Assembly (NCBI GenBank): GCA_026261815.1
Contig: JAMPIT010000354.1
Span: 1 to 64,000 of the forward strand
DNA: 64,000 nt
Reading direction: 5' to 3'
Source: Monarcha castaneiventris obscurior
Taxonomy: Eukaryota > Chordata > Aves > Passeriformes > Monarchidae
The notes below the pieces were generated by a model. That model was not told the origin of the DNA. It saw only the letters and a program-made list of their open reading frames with translations, and searched no databases. Position numbers and translations under genes: made by a program. Of the stretch, positions 11,206-21,425 are shown one piece after another; the first letter of the stretch is position 1, and every line of letters starts with the position of its first letter.

Positions 11206-11511
11206 ATGTCCTGCTACACCCCGTGCCGGCCCTGCCAGCCCTGCGGCCCCACCCCGCTGGCCAACAGCTGCAATGAGCCCTGTGTCCGGCAGTGCCAGGA
11301 CTCCACCGTGGCCATCCAGCCCTCCCCAGTCGTGGTGACCCTGCCCGGGCCCATCCTCAGCTCCTTCCCACAGAACACCGTGGTGGGATCCTCCACCTCG
11401 GCTGCTGTTGGCAGCATCCTCAGCTCTCAGGGAGTGCCCATCAACTCCGGGGGCTTTGGCCTCTCAGGCTTGGGCAGCGGCCTCTGTGGCACGAGGTGCC
11501 TCCCCTGCTGA
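11206..11511 (+). CDS. K4, feather-type corneous beta-protein (beta-keratin)
   Basis: 101-residue beta-keratin of the Arg28 / Asp32 / Ala36 / Gln38 type, closest to K8, from which it differs at residue 52 (Ser here, Asn in K8). It stops with TGA where K2, K6 and the other copies use TAA. Exon 2 starts at 11185 after TCTTCCAG. The 3' UTR is of the K2/K6 class, with an intact ATTAAA at 11568-11573. It is the right-hand member of the K3/K4 divergent pair. Confidence 0.95.
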   Translation: MSCYTPCRPCQPCGPTPLANSCNEPCVRQCQDSTVAIQPSPVVVTLPGPILSSFPQNTVVGSSTSAAVGSILSSQGVPINSGGFGLSGLGSGLCGTRCLPC

Positions 11512-11600
11512 AAATGTTCCACCTGGGGAGCCTCCAGCTGGATCCACTCTTTTCCTTCTTTTGACTCATTAAATTCTGCTGCATCCCAGCCCATGCCTTT
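11512..11600 (+). other. K4 3' UTR and poly(A) signal
   Basis: Contains ATTAAA at 11568-11573, in the same TTGACTCATTAAATTCTGCT context as K6. Homology with the K2 3' flank continues past the gene to about 12,000. Confidence 0.7.
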
Positions 11601-12009
11601 GTGTCATCCTTTGCCCTGCAGACCCTCTCCCAAGCCAGAGAGGCTGCCCAGGGGTGTTTTCTGGGAGGGGGTTGTTGGGGCTGGTTTTGCACTGGCTGTC
11701 AACACAGGCTGCCATTGGCTGTACTCAGTGTGCACTGATTGACCCTCTGGATTCTGAGTTTCTCTGCATTTTTGGGTCAGGACTGAACTTCCCCACACTG
11801 TCCAGGGACAAACATTCACTTTGTTTGCACTTCTCTTTCTTTTCCTTTCTCAGCTCAACACTGTGACACAAGTACTCAGCAGTGAATTTGTTACTGGCCG
11901 GACAGAGGTACTGGATTCCCTTCAGACTCCAGGAGATCCCATGGATCTGAAAGGTTTCTGAAAGGGAGGGACACAGTGCAGTGGGCTGCCTTCTCACAGA
12001 CCCCTGTTA

Positions 12010-12400
12010 TCATGGGATCATTGAATGGGTTTGGTTGGAAGAGACTGTTAAAGATCATCTAGTCCAAACCTCTTGCCATGGGCATGGGTACCTCAGCTCC
12101 AACTAGCCTATTCCAGTTTAAAACTCCTGCCCCTTGTTCAATCACTTGAAATAATGTCTGTCTCCAACTTCCTTACACCACTCCTTCATGTACTGAAAGG
12201 CTGCAATAAGGTCCCCCAGACCCTGCTCTTTTCCTGACTGAAAAACCTCAGCTGCTTCAGCTGCCCTTCAGAGCAGGGGTGATGCATCCATGTGACCATT
12301 TTTGCAGCCCTTCTCTGCAGGGCAGTTCTCCATCCATCCTCCCCACAGTCTCTAGTGATTTCCAGGATTGCCCCAAAGCAGTGGTGATGCCATGATGAAT
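12010..12400 (-). mobile_element. CR1 LINE 3'-end fragment
   Basis: Reverse-complement CR1 3' region: GGTTGGAAGAGACTG, then GATCATCTAGTCCAAACC, followed by the typical internal text on lost frames. It is truncated and degraded. Confidence 0.75.
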
Positions 12401-12835
12401 TTTGTCTTTTCCTTTATACCCGTTATACCTTTTGGCAACTTCTGTATTCTTGGTGCTTTTTGCCTACATTCTTGGACTTGTTTGTTAAGCTAGGAGACGA
12501 AACATTTTAGAGGCTTCGTAGTTCGGGTGCCAGGGTGCCCAGAGCCCAAGGTCCTCTCCAGAACACATTTTGTAAACTAAGATAGAACCATCCAGGGGAA
12601 GGTTCCTTGGGAGGGGGGGCTCATTTGAGCCTCTCATTGGGGAATATTTGATAGATATGCTAATTAGTAAGACCTAGAATGTAAGACCAGATCTAGAAGA
12701 GGGGGACTTTGAGCTGGGGATGGGGGGGTGCACAGAGGTGTATTCGACCTGTTCGTGGTGCACCTAAGGATCCTTACAATAAATACCAAAGTAAAACCCT
12801 TTTTCCCCTTCTAACCGTGTTCGCCTCTTGATTTT
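12400..12835 (+). mobile_element. LTR-like sequence
   Basis: Ends in a region with AATAAA (12778-12783), a pyrimidine run and TGTTCGCCTC, resembling the R-U5 end of a retroviral LTR. The left boundary is not visible and the family is not identified. Confidence 0.4.
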
Positions 12836-13659
12836 TAAGACCAGGAAAGGCATCAGTGGCAGGACCTTGCACTTGGCTTTGTTGAAGTTCCCACATTGAC
12901 ACTGGTAGTGCCATAAATCAGCCTCTCTTGCTGGGAGAGGCCCTTTAAATCCTCTAGAGTCCTTGCAAGGAACCTGATAGACGGACGAGGCAAACTCATA
13001 GTAATTGCTCCCTCAGATAGTTGTTTATTTTAGTGTTATCAGCTGTTAGCGTAGAAAAGACATAGCAGAACAGAACATGGCAAGAGAAGGCGAGAAAATG
13101 GCTGCTTAGCAAAATTCCACAGCCTTTTCATAGGTAAATTATCCAATAAAAAATTGAAACGACAGATATTTTTACTTTTCCTCCAATGTTCAGTAAATTA
13201 CTCTGACACGCAGGCCGGAACTGCGGAATTTTTCATCCAATCATCCCAAACTACTTTTGCTGCAAAATATGGAGGACTAGAAGAAGAAAGAAGGAGGTTT
13301 AAAACTACAAAGTCTCCTCCATCTTGGAACTTTTACTGTTTATCTATTTACTACATTAACAAACCTAAAACTTCTAGACTCTTCACCCTGTAACATCCTT
13401 ACATCATATTCTATCACCTAGTTCACATCTGTGTAGATTTTAATTCCTCCCAGATAGCAGGGAGTTTTCTCCATGGATAAAGGTCAAAAACCACGCTGTC
13501 CAGGGGGGTTTTTCTCTTCAAAACAGGCAGAGAAATATTCCCTCCACTCTGGATTCCCACACCGCATTCCACGTGGGACCATTCCTCAAGTCTGTCAAGA
13601 TCCCTCTGGATTTAAACCCTCCCCTCTAGTGTAGCTATTGCTCCCCTCAGCTTTGAGTC

Positions 13660-13760
13660 ATTGCTGAGAGTCACAAACCATTAAGGTTGGAAAAGACCTC
13701 CAAGATCATCACCTCGATCCAATACCCCTACAGCCAATAAACCACCCACAGCCCAAAGTG
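13660..13760 (-). mobile_element. CR1 LINE tail fragment
   Basis: Short reverse-complement CR1 3' signature (AAGGTTGGAAAAGACCTCCA, then AAGATCATC). It lies directly left of the stretch paralogous to 6,820-7,090. Confidence 0.65.
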
Positions 13761-14238
13761 CTATTGAGGGTGCACCCAATGCCATTATCCATGTCACTGA
13801 TGACGACAGACACTGACGGCTGTCACCAGCATCCTGGGCTGTGTGAGCACGAGTGGAACCAGGAGAAGGGTGGGAGCGACGATGCCGCTCTGCTCAGCGC
13901 ACGCCTGCTGCCATCCCCGTGTTGGGCACAGGCTGTAATGCAAGAACCACCAGGACCAAGAGGAGCGAGTTCAGTGCAGGGTGCCCAGGATGGGGAGGAG
14001 ATCAGACCGTTTGACTTAGGCACAGGCACTGCTGAGTGTGGAGACAAAAATGGTTTGGTCAGAGAGAAAAATTCTTGGAGTAGCCAAGGTCAGTGAAGAG
14101 TCTTGGTTCGTTCTATCCACCTGCAGACTGTGAGACACTGAACTCTTAAGGGATAATGACTCAAAACATTCCCCTTTTTGTGGAGACCAGGGTGTTTGGT
14201 GAACTGGGGAGATGAGCTTTGGATATGTAATGGCCAAC

Positions 14239-14801
14239 TGTGGGGGCGTGTCAGCATCCCCCGATCACGCCTCCTGTCCATCAGACTCTCCAAATTCGGT
14301 GGTACGAATCAGAGTCTGAGGGCGGTTCTATAGGCGGGTCTGAGGAGTAAAACTCCGCCCTTTCTTCCAGAGAGTTCTGTCTTACTCGGTTGGTCATTGG
14401 TTGTTGGCTGTTTGCCCTCCCCTGTTTATCTGTTATTGGTCAGTTGTACCCCGGTTCCTCCCTCTCCGGTTCTCCCTATTGGATGTTTCCCGAAAACTCC
14501 TCCCCATTCGCCTCCCTTAAAAAAGCTCGCCGAGCCCTCCTCCGGGCTTTTCCGTCCCTGCTCCCCTCGAAGAATAAACCCTTCACACTGTACACGGGGA
14601 GTCCACTCTTTCTTCCCTCGCTCCCGGGGTTGGGACCCTACCACCGCCTCTGCAAGCGCGCTCAGCGCGTCCGGAGACAGTGCTGCCCTACCGTCGGCAT
14701 TCCCGGCAGGAACCAAACGCCCTTTGGTTTACCTGTCTGCAGGAAGGTCACTGGAGCCTCCGCCACGAGTGGACATTAGTCCAGGAGGCCACCCAGAGAT
14801 A
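14239..14801 (+). mobile_element. Probable solo retroviral LTR
   Basis: Starts TGTGGGGGCG, carries a TTAAAAAAG TATA-like box near 14,518, AATAAA at 14573-14578 and a GC-rich U5-like tail. A 6-base GCCAAC occurs directly before it (14233-14238) and at 14802-14807, a candidate target-site duplication. The right end does not finish in the usual CA, so the boundary is uncertain; a CA at about 14,775 is the alternative. No internal retroviral genes are present. Confidence 0.55.
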
Positions 14802-15365
14802 GCCAACCTCTGATCTAATAAGACAGAGGGTGAATGGTGGGCTTTGAATGAGATAGGAGGTGGATGCTGGTGCCTCTTCTCACTCTAAGTTGCCCTCCCT
14901 TGCACAGACCACTGGGTTGTGGGGGTCCCTCATCTCCCACCGGGAAAGCACCAGGACGTTCACGTGTGGCCTGACAGTGTTCATCTCTGCTGATGGGCCA
15001 TATTGGGCCAAAAACAATGCAACTGTGCTGGGTGTGATGGGCAGCTGTGTTGTCTTAGAAGGTGTCAAGGGCTCCTGAAATGTCCCGTGATCCACAACAT
15101 TACATGATGCAGTGTGAAGCTCCCCTCTCCAGGGGAGGAATCAGGATCCCCACCTGAAACTGAGTGAATATAAACCCAATAGATTTTGTGTTCTGTGGAT
15201 TTTCCCAGGGATTTTCCCCCACCACTTCTTTGAGACTTCCCCCACAACCTGACGGGTCCAGTCTGTGACCACTTTGACCAAGAATCACAGAATCACAGAA
15301 TTACCAGGTTGGAAGAGACCTTCAAGATCATTGAGTCCAACCTCTGTCCTAACGCCTCAACTAAA

Positions 15366-17210
15366 CTAAACCATGGCACTGAGTGCCACATCCAATCTCT
15401 TTTTAAACACGTCCAGGGATGGTGATTCCACCACCTCCCCAGGTAGACCATTCCAATATTTTATCACTCTTTCTGTAAAAAAGTTTCTCCTAATATCCAA
15501 CCTGTATTTCCCTTGGCGCAACTTAAGACTGTGTCCTCTTGTTCTGTCAGTTGTTGCCCGGAAAAAGAGACCAACCCCCACCTCACAACAACCACCTTTC
15601 AAGAAGTTGTAGAGAGTGATAAGGTCACCTCTGAGTCTCCTTTTCTCCAGGCTAAACAACCCCAGCTCCCTCAGCCATTCCTCATAGGGCTTGTGCTCCA
15701 AGCCCCTCACCAGCCTTGTCGCCCTCCTCTGGACACGCTCAAGTGTCTCCACGTCCTTCCTGAACTGAGGGGCCCAGAACTGGACACAGTACTCAAGGTG
15801 CGGCCTCACCAGTGCTGAGTATAGGGGAAGGATGACTTCCCTGCTCCTGCTGGCCACACTATTCCTGATACAGGCCAGGATACCATTGGCCTTTTTGGCC
15901 ACCTGGGCACACTGCTGACTCATGTTGAGTCGGCTGTCGACCAGTACTCCCAAGTCTCTTTCTGCCTGGGCACTCTCCAGCCACTCTGTCCCCAGCCTAT
16001 AGCGCTGCAGGGGGTTGTTGCGGCCAAAGTGCAGGACTTGGCACTTGGACTGGTTAAACTTCATCCTATTGGACTCAGCCCATCCATCCAACCGTTCCAG
16101 GTCTCTCTGCAGAGCCCTCCTACCCTCCAACAGATCAACACATGCTCCCAGCTTAGTGTCATCTGCAAATTTACTAATGAAAGGCTCAATACCCTCATCC
16201 ATGTCATCAATAAAAATATTAAACAGAGCTTGTCCCAGCACAGACCCCTGAGGGACACCACTGGTGACCGGCCCCCAGCTGGATGCAGCACCATTCACCA
16301 CCACTCTCTGGGCCTGGCCATCCAGCCAGTTCTTAACCCAGCAAAGAGTGTTCCTGTCCAAGCTGTGGGCTGCCAGCTTTTCCAGGAGGATGCTGTGGGG
16401 GACAGTGTCAAAGGCCTTACTGAGGTCTAAATAGACAACATCTACAGCCTTTCCTGTATCTACCAGGCGGGTTACCTGGTCATAAAAGGAGACCAGGTTG
16501 GTCAAACATGACCTACCCCTTCTAAACCCATGCTGGCTGGGTCTAATCCCCTGTCCATCCTGTAGGTGCTGTGTAATAGCACTCAATATAAACTGTTCCA
16601 TGACTTTCCCTGGTACCGAGGTCAGGCTAACCGGCCTGTAATTACCAGGATCCTCCTTCTTACCCTTTTTGTGAATGGGTGTCACACTGGCCAGCTTCCA
16701 GTCATCTGGAACCTTGCCAGTGAGCCAGGACTGCTGGTAGATGATGGAAAGTGGCTTTGCAAGCTCATCTGCCAGCTCCCTCATCACCCTGGGATGGATC
16801 CCATCCGGTCCCATAGATTTATGGATATCCAGGCAGCTCAGCAATTCCCTGACTGCCTCCTCTTGGATAACAGGGGGACTGTTCTGCTCCCTGACACTAT
16901 CTACCAACCTAGGAAGACAGTTGTCCTGAGCACCATGTGTCTTTTCAATAAAGACCGAGGCAAAGAAGTCATTAAGCACCTCCACTTTCTTCTCATCTGC
17001 AGTTACTAAATTCCCTTCCGCATCCAATAGACAACAAAGGTCGGTCCTGCCCTTCCTTTTTTCATTAATATATTTATAAAAGCATTTTTTATTGTCCTTT
17101 ACAAGGGTTGCCAAATTGAGCTCAAACTGAGCTTTGGCCTCCCTAATTTTTTTCCTACATGCCCTAGCAGCCTCCTTCAATACTTCTGAGAGACCTGACC
17201 CTCCTTCCAA
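15366..17210 (-). CDS. CR1 ORF2, reverse transcriptase part (split by frameshift)
   Basis: 614 codons in the frame after the shift; the ATG is only the first in this frame and not a natural start. The reverse transcriptase motifs are complete: [62 protein letters not shown], the catalytic FADDTKL, and a thumb-like region. The C-terminus ([17 protein letters not shown]) is the usual CR1 ORF2 end. It is 5' to the terminal 8-base repeats by about 65 bases. Joined to the endonuclease frame it would form one protein of family-typical size; as it stands it cannot make full ORF2 protein. Confidence 0.9.
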   Translation of the reverse strand: MEGGSGLSEVLKEAARACRKKIREAKAQFELNLATLVKDNKKCFYKYINEKRKGRTDLCCLLDAEGNLVTADEKKVEVLNDFFASVFIEKTHGAQDNCLPRLVDSVREQNSPPVIQEEAVRELLSCLDIHKSMGPDGIHPRVMRELADELAKPLSIIYQQSWLTGKVPDDWKLASVTPIHKKGKKEDPGNYRPVSLTSVPGKVMEQFILSAITQHLQDGQGIRPSQHGFRRGRSCLTNLVSFYDQVTRLVDTGKAVDVVYLDLSKAFDTVPHSILLEKLAAHSLDRNTLCWVKNWLDGQAQRVVVNGAASSWGPVTSGVPQGSVLGQALFNIFIDDMDEGIEPFISKFADDTKLGACVDLLEGRRALQRDLERLDGWAESNRMKFNQSKCQVLHFGRNNPLQRYRLGTEWLESAQAERDLGVLVDSRLNMSQQCAQVAKKANGILACIRNSVASRSREVILPLYSALVRPHLEYCVQFWAPQFRKDVETLERVQRRATRLVRGLEHKPYEEWLRELGLFSLEKRRLRGDLITLYNFLKGGCCEVGVGLFFRATTDRTRGHSLKLRQGKYRLDIRRNFFTERVIKYWNGLPGEVVESPSLDVFKKRLDVALSAMV

Positions 17211-18151
17211 AGATGATATATCCTCTTTTTGTTCCTAAGTTCCTTCAAAACCTCGTTGTCCACCCAGGATGGACATTTACCTCGCCCACTCATCTTTTGT
17301 CGCACTGGAACAGTCTGTTCCTGTGCCCTCAAGATCTCTCTTTTGAAGTATGCCCATCCTTCCTGTACTCCTTTGTTTTTAAGGGCTGCTTCCCAAGGAA
17401 CTCTCTGGATAAGTCTCCTAAATAGGTTAAAGTCTGGCCTCCTGAAGTCCAATGTAAAAGCCTTATTGATGTTCCCCCTCCTTTCATCAATTATTGAAAA
17501 CTCAATAATTCCATGGTCACTATGCCCCAGTTGTCCTCCAACCACCACATCTCCCACCAGCCCGTCTCTATTTGTTAACAATAAATCTGGTATAGCCTCT
17601 CCCCTGGTGGGCTCACTCACCAGCTGCAACAGAAAATTGTCCTCCACCCACTCCAAGAACTTCCTGGACTGCTTCTTTTCTGCTGTATTAAGTTCCCAGC
17701 AGATGTCCGGTAGGTTAAAGTCACCTACGAGAACAAGGGCTGGTGACCCTGAAACATTCTCTAGCTGCTTATAGAATAAGTTGTCCACTTCTTCATCCTG
17801 GTTGGGTGGTCTGTAACAGACTCCTAGTAGGATATCAGCCTTGTTGGCCTTCCCTTTAATCTTTACCCATAGGCATTCAACTTCGTCATCATTAGTTTCA
17901 GTGTCCGTAGCATCAAAAACCTCCCTAATGTAAAGGGCCACCCCTCCACCTCTTCTCCCTTTCCTGTCTCTTCTGAAGAGCTTGTAGCCATCCAGTGCAG
18001 TGCTCCAGCTATGTGAGTCATCCCACCATGTTTCCGTGATGGCAACTACGTCATAGCTTTGCTGTTGTACCATGGCTTCCAGCTCCTCTTGTTTGTTACC
18101 CATGCTGCGTGCATTAGTATACATGCACTTCAGCTGGGCTACTGTTTTCAC
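17177..18151 (-). CDS. CR1 ORF2, endonuclease part (split by frameshift)
   Basis: 324 residues carrying the apurinic-endonuclease-like domain that nicks target DNA to prime reverse transcription. Motifs seen in order: [38 protein letters not shown] and GHSDHG, which holds the catalytic His. The frame runs on to [12 protein letters not shown] and then leaves the coding frame near 17,205, where the reverse transcriptase frame (17210-15366) takes over with a small overlap. A single indel near a short GC-rich run explains the break. It starts 71 bases after ORF1 ends. Confidence 0.88.
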   Translation of the reverse strand: MKTVAQLKCMYTNARSMGNKQEELEAMVQQQSYDVVAITETWWDDSHSWSTALDGYKLFRRDRKGRRGGGVALYIREVFDATDTETNDDEVECLWVKIKGKANKADILLGVCYRPPNQDEEVDNLFYKQLENVSGSPALVLVGDFNLPDICWELNTAEKKQSRKFLEWVEDNFLLQLVSEPTRGEAIPDLLLTNRDGLVGDVVVGGQLGHSDHGIIEFSIIDERRGNINKAFTLDFRRPDFNLFRRLIQRVPWEAALKNKGVQEGWAYFKREILRAQEQTVPVRQKMSGRGKCPSWVDNEVLKELRNKKRIYHLWKEGQVSQKY

Positions 18152-18222
18152 CCCTGACTCAGGCTTACCATCCTTGGGACTGTTTCCAGAGAGCCCAGCT
18201 GTATCCCCTTCCCCCTTTGAAC

Positions 18223-19350
18223 CTAGTTTAAAGCCCTTTCAATGAGTTCAGCCAGTTCATGAGCTAAAAACCTTCTGCTCTTAACAGAGAGATGGAGCCC
18301 ATCTGGTTCTAGCAGACCAGGTGCTGTAAAAGTTTCCCCATGATCAAAAAACCCAAAATTCTGCTGATGGCACCAACCCTTGAGCCACTTGTTGATAATG
18401 TGGGCTCCCCTATTTCTTTTGTCATTTTTCTCTGCCACCAAGAGGACTGAGCAGAACACTACCTGAGCTCCTGCCCTATTCACCACTTGACCCAGTACCC
18501 TAAAGTCCCTTTTAAGTGCCTTGATGCTCCTCCTCTCAATCTCTTCACTGCCAGCCTGGAGTATCAGCAGTGGGTAGTAATCAGAGGGCCGAATCAGCTC
18601 AGAGGGCCGAATCAGCCCAGGTAGTCTCTTGGCAATATCCCGTACCCGAGCCCCAGGGAGGCAGCAGATCTCCCTGTGGGATGGGTCCGGTTGACGTATG
18701 GGGCCCTCTGTTCCCCTAAGAAGGGAGTCACCCACTACCACTACCCTTCTTTTCTTTTTAAAGTTAGAGGTGGTGAGCTGTCTGACAGGTGGCTCACAAC
18801 TGGGAGGATCATTGAACAGATCATTCTCCTCTGTGTTCTCTAGCTGATCTTCTAGATCCAGGGCCTCATACCTATTCCGAAGTGGCACCTGGGTAGGTGA
18901 GGGGGGTAGGGAGGAATTTCTACCACCTCCTCGAGTGGGGACCCATTTCCACTTCCCTTCATCTGCCAGGTGTCCTCCTATTGCCTGACAGGGAGAGGCA
19001 TAGGAGTCCTCTGACTCCTGGTGAGCCTCCCTCAAGGATGGAAGGGTAGAGCTCCACCAGTCTATTTCCCTTTCACTTTCCCTAATACTCCTTAGTCTTT
19101 CTACCTCCTCCCTGAGCTCAGCCACCAGTGAAAGCAAGTCGTTCACCTGTTCACACCGCAAGCATCCTCCTTCTGCAACGTCCCCTGGTACCGCCGATAG
19201 GCTCAAACACTCCGCACAGGAATGGGTCTGGACAGACACATCCTTTTCGGAGGGCTCTATTTGGCTACATACACTTGTAGCATTCCCAGGTTTTGATCGT
19301 GTAAAGACCATTACTTCCAAAGCACAACAACTAACAACTAAAAGCCCCAC
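18223..19350 (-). CDS. CR1 ORF1 protein with SGNH-type esterase-like domain
   Basis: 375 codons if read from the first ATG; the start at 19311 (MVFTRSKPGN) is more likely. The N-terminal part has a Cys-rich motif (CAECLSL, then GGCLRC) followed by a leucine-rich predicted coiled coil (NDLLSLVAELREEVERLRS), a layout typical of CR1 ORF1. The C-terminal half is a GDSL/SGNH-like domain: VVVGDSLLRG holds the block I Ser and PDGLHL the terminal Asp-His. Two oddities: the block III position reads ILQAGSEE, lacking the Gly-x-Asn-Asp expected of the family, and an 18-base tandem duplication (18581-18616) gives LIRPSELIRPSDYY. In other CR1s this protein is thought to bind RNA and act with ORF2 in retrotransposition. 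Confidence 0.85.
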   Translation of the reverse strand: MGLLVVSCCALEVMVFTRSKPGNATSVCSQIEPSEKDVSVQTHSCAECLSLSAVPGDVAEGGCLRCEQVNDLLSLVAELREEVERLRSIRESEREIDWWSSTLPSLREAHQESEDSYASPCQAIGGHLADEGKWKWVPTRGGGRNSSLPPSPTQVPLRNRYEALDLEDQLENTEENDLFNDPPSCEPPVRQLTTSNFKKKRRVVVVGDSLLRGTEGPIRQPDPSHREICCLPGARVRDIAKRLPGLIRPSELIRPSDYYPLLILQAGSEEIERRSIKALKRDFRVLGQVVNRAGAQVVFCSVLLVAEKNDKRNRGAHIINKWLKGWCHQQNFGFFDHGETFTAPGLLEPDGLHLSVKSRRFLAHELAELIERALN

Positions 19351-19455
19351 CAGCAGTAAACCTGCAGCCCTGCCTGTGCGAACTGCCGCGCAAACTGCCG
19401 TGCCACGCCCTCAGAGACGCGCCACGCTCCTGTTCGCCGCGCTCCCTAGGGACGC

Positions 19456-19587
19456 TTTAAATCGCCCCGCTGCTCTCCCGCGCAAGCCCCGCCCGGGTGA
19501 CTCAGCAGAACAAGAATGAAGCACTCACGTGCTCAGCGTGTTTTTAAATCGCCCCGCCGCTCTCCCGCGCAAGCCCCCGCCCTGCTG
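19456..19587 (-). repeat. Repeated unit in the CR1 5' UTR
   Basis: Two copies of a TTTAAATCGCCCCGC-led segment of about 43 bases (19456-19498 and 19543-19587; plus-strand reading) lie 87 bases apart. Both also share CTCTCCCGCGCAAGCCC. This is a tandem, promoter-like arrangement near the element's 5' end. Confidence 0.7.
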
Positions 19588-19615
19588 AGCAGCAGTCAAG
19601 TCACATCACAGGGCC

Positions 19616-19955
19616 TATGGTTGGAGAGATCTTCACAACCTTGCCATTTTTCTCAATTCCGTTCTTTTGCCTTCTGCATGTCCCTGGGTGATGTGGTTGC
19701 ATTTCCATCTTGCAGTGCTTTCATGTTGTTGTATTGCTATAGAGAATAATTACCAGAATTGCGACAGACGTGTTTTCCTGTGCAATCACATTGTTCTACA
19801 ATGAACCCTCCATGTGTGAACTTACAAACACGGACCATTCAGTGTTGGTTCTCTCTAATCAATCTCAAGGGATATATTAACAAGAAACTGGGTTACCCCT
19901 TGCCTTCGGCGGTGGGTCATAGCACAGACACATGGAGAAGGTTAGAAAGGAGCAA
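19616..19955. other. Unidentified stretch between the CR1 5' end and copy B
   Basis: About 340 bases with no gene, tRNA or known repeat that I recognise. It is not shared with the left edge of copy A as far as the window shows. Confidence 0.5.
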
Positions 19956-20094
19956 TACCATGATAAAGCACATTTAACTCTCCTGTCCTAGAAGGCACCT
20001 CCTAAATCTGGCTCACAGAACCATCCCTGAACAACACCTCCCTCCCTGGGAACCTTGGGAGACCAACAACAGGGAAAGGATGACACAGAGGCAT

Positions 20095-20529
20095 GGGCTC
20101 AAATGCAGGAGAAATTTAATGACTCAAAAGATAAGAACAAGATCACTTTGAGTGGAGGCCTCAGTGCAGACAGCACCAGGGTCACCTAAGAATCTCCATC
20201 ACATGGCTGTGGCAGAGATCCCAGCAGGTGTCCATCTGCCTGATCCAGAAAGGGAGCAGGGCCAGCAGCTCCTCCCCAGGCTGGCTGAGTGCGGCTCACA
20301 GCCCAGGGGAGCACAAGGGAACAAGGACACAGCAGGGAAAGCGGAGAGTGGCAGAGGGCACAGGCAGGGATGGGCCGTGCTTCCCGAGAGCCCAGGCTGG
20401 CCTCAAGCTTCTGCAAGGGCTGCTGGGGTGGCTCAGCCCCTCAGGAAGCAACAAGCCCATGCTGCGTCCCCAGGGCGGCTCCATCCTGTGCATCCCTGGG
20501 TTCCTTCCCCAGGGCCATTGCCAGCAGCT
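20095..20529 (-). other. K5 3' UTR and poly(A) signal
   Basis: Long-form UTR with ATTAAA on the minus strand at 20115-20120. The text GATCCAGAAAGGGAGC (plus strand) is shared with K8 but not with K1, which has GATCCAGAGAGGGAGC; this ties the K8 3' end to K5. Confidence 0.7.
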
Positions 20530-20835
20530 TTAGCAGGGGAGGCACCTCGTGCCACAGAGGCCGCTGCCCAAGCCTGAGAGGCCAAAGCCCCCGGAGTTGA
20601 TGGGCACTCCCTGAGAGCTGAGGATGCTGCCAACTGCAGCCGAGGTGGAGGATCCCACCACGGTGTTCTGTGGGAAGGAGCTGAGGATGGGCCCGGGCAG
20701 GGTCACCACCACGGGGGAGGGTTCAATGATGACGGTGGAGTCCTGGCACTGCCGGACACAGGGCTCATTGCAGCTGTTGGCCAGCGGGGTGGGGCCGCAG
20801 GGCTGGCAGGGCCGGCACGGGGTGTAGCAGGACAT
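20530..20835 (-). CDS. K5, feather-type corneous beta-protein (beta-keratin)
   Basis: Positional duplicate of K1, yet its coding region carries the Arg28 / Ile36 / Glu38 protein type of K3 and K7 instead of K1's Gln28 / Met35 / Gln38. By eye all 306 coding bases equal those of K7. Outside the coding region it follows K1: exon 1 ends at 21210, the intron has the GTGCCAG acceptor, and the 3' UTR has K1's long form. This mosaic is what gene conversion between K5 and K7 would leave. It is divergently paired with K6. Confidence 0.95.
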   Translation of the reverse strand: MSCYTPCRPCQPCGPTPLANSCNEPCVRQCQDSTVIIEPSPVVVTLPGPILSSFPQNTVVGSSTSAAVGSILSSQGVPINSGGFGLSGLGSGLCGTRCLPC

Positions 20836-21267
20836 GTCTTGGGGCTGCAGGTGCACCTGGCACAGAGGAAAGAGGGAAGTAAATCACAAGGAGTGGGTAA
20901 GGATCCAACTCTCACCGCACCATGGGGCAGCAAAGGCATGAGCTGGGAATTAGAGTTGGAGGCTGTTTGTGGACGCACATGGGCTCTTCCCCTCACACAA
21001 ACCCCACCAAGAGCTCAAGCGCAGGGACATCCCCAACCAGCCCAAAGCTGGGGCAATACTTCTGCTAAGACCCAGCAGTCACACACCTCCCACTCCTTTC
21101 CTCCTCTCACAAAAAGCATCTCCAAGATCCCGCATGGGACAAAGTCACACGTATGTGCTGAGAAATCCCAGAGGAGAAGGAGAAAATGAAGAATGGGCTT
21201 CAAACTCACCTTGTTCCAAGGAGATGGAGGTGAGTGGAGTGAATGTGAGAGTGGGGAGAAGAGCCTG

Positions 21268-21425
21268 CTTTTATACAGCTCTTGCATTGCCCCAGGCCCA
21301 CAGTAACTGCACAAGGGCAGTAATTTTACAACACTCACCTCGAAAACAAAATATCCTACGTAATGGCACAGATTCAGGTTATGTTTCCATCTACCTTGCC
21401 ATTTCATTTCCTCATGTCTGACATT
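21268..21425 (-). promoter_or_regulatory. K5 promoter module with TATA box
   Basis: TATAAAAG on the minus strand at 21275-21268. The module is a near-exact copy of that at K1, offset by 19,944 bases. Confidence 0.8.

Larger units (their letters stand above)
11600..15281. other. K4-K5 spacer, left part, mostly transposon sequence
   Basis: Begins as a paralogue of the K2-K3 spacer (to about 12,000, and again at 13,800-14,045) but is broken by insertions: a CR1 fragment at about 12,010-12,400, LTR-like sequence at about 12,400-12,835, unidentified AT-rich sequence at 12,950-13,600, a CR1 tail at 13,660-13,760, and a probable solo LTR at 14,239-14,801. Positions 14,820-15,281 show nothing I recognise. 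Confidence 0.65.
15282..19615 (-). mobile_element. Nearly full-length CR1 LINE
   Basis: A non-LTR retrotransposon of about 4.3 kb read on the minus strand. From its 5' end it has a GC-rich 5' UTR with a repeated unit, ORF1 (19350-18223), ORF2 in two overlapping frames (18151-17177 and 17210-15366), and a short 3' UTR. It ends in the CR1 hallmark, direct repeats of the 8-base unit ATTCTGTG (minus strand, 15301-15282). Avian CR1 copies are almost always heavily 5'-truncated, so this length and coding integrity imply a recent insertion. It sits in the K4-K5 spacer and is absent from the K2-K3 and K6-K7 spacers. I see no clear target-site duplication, as is usual for CR1. Confidence 0.93.
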
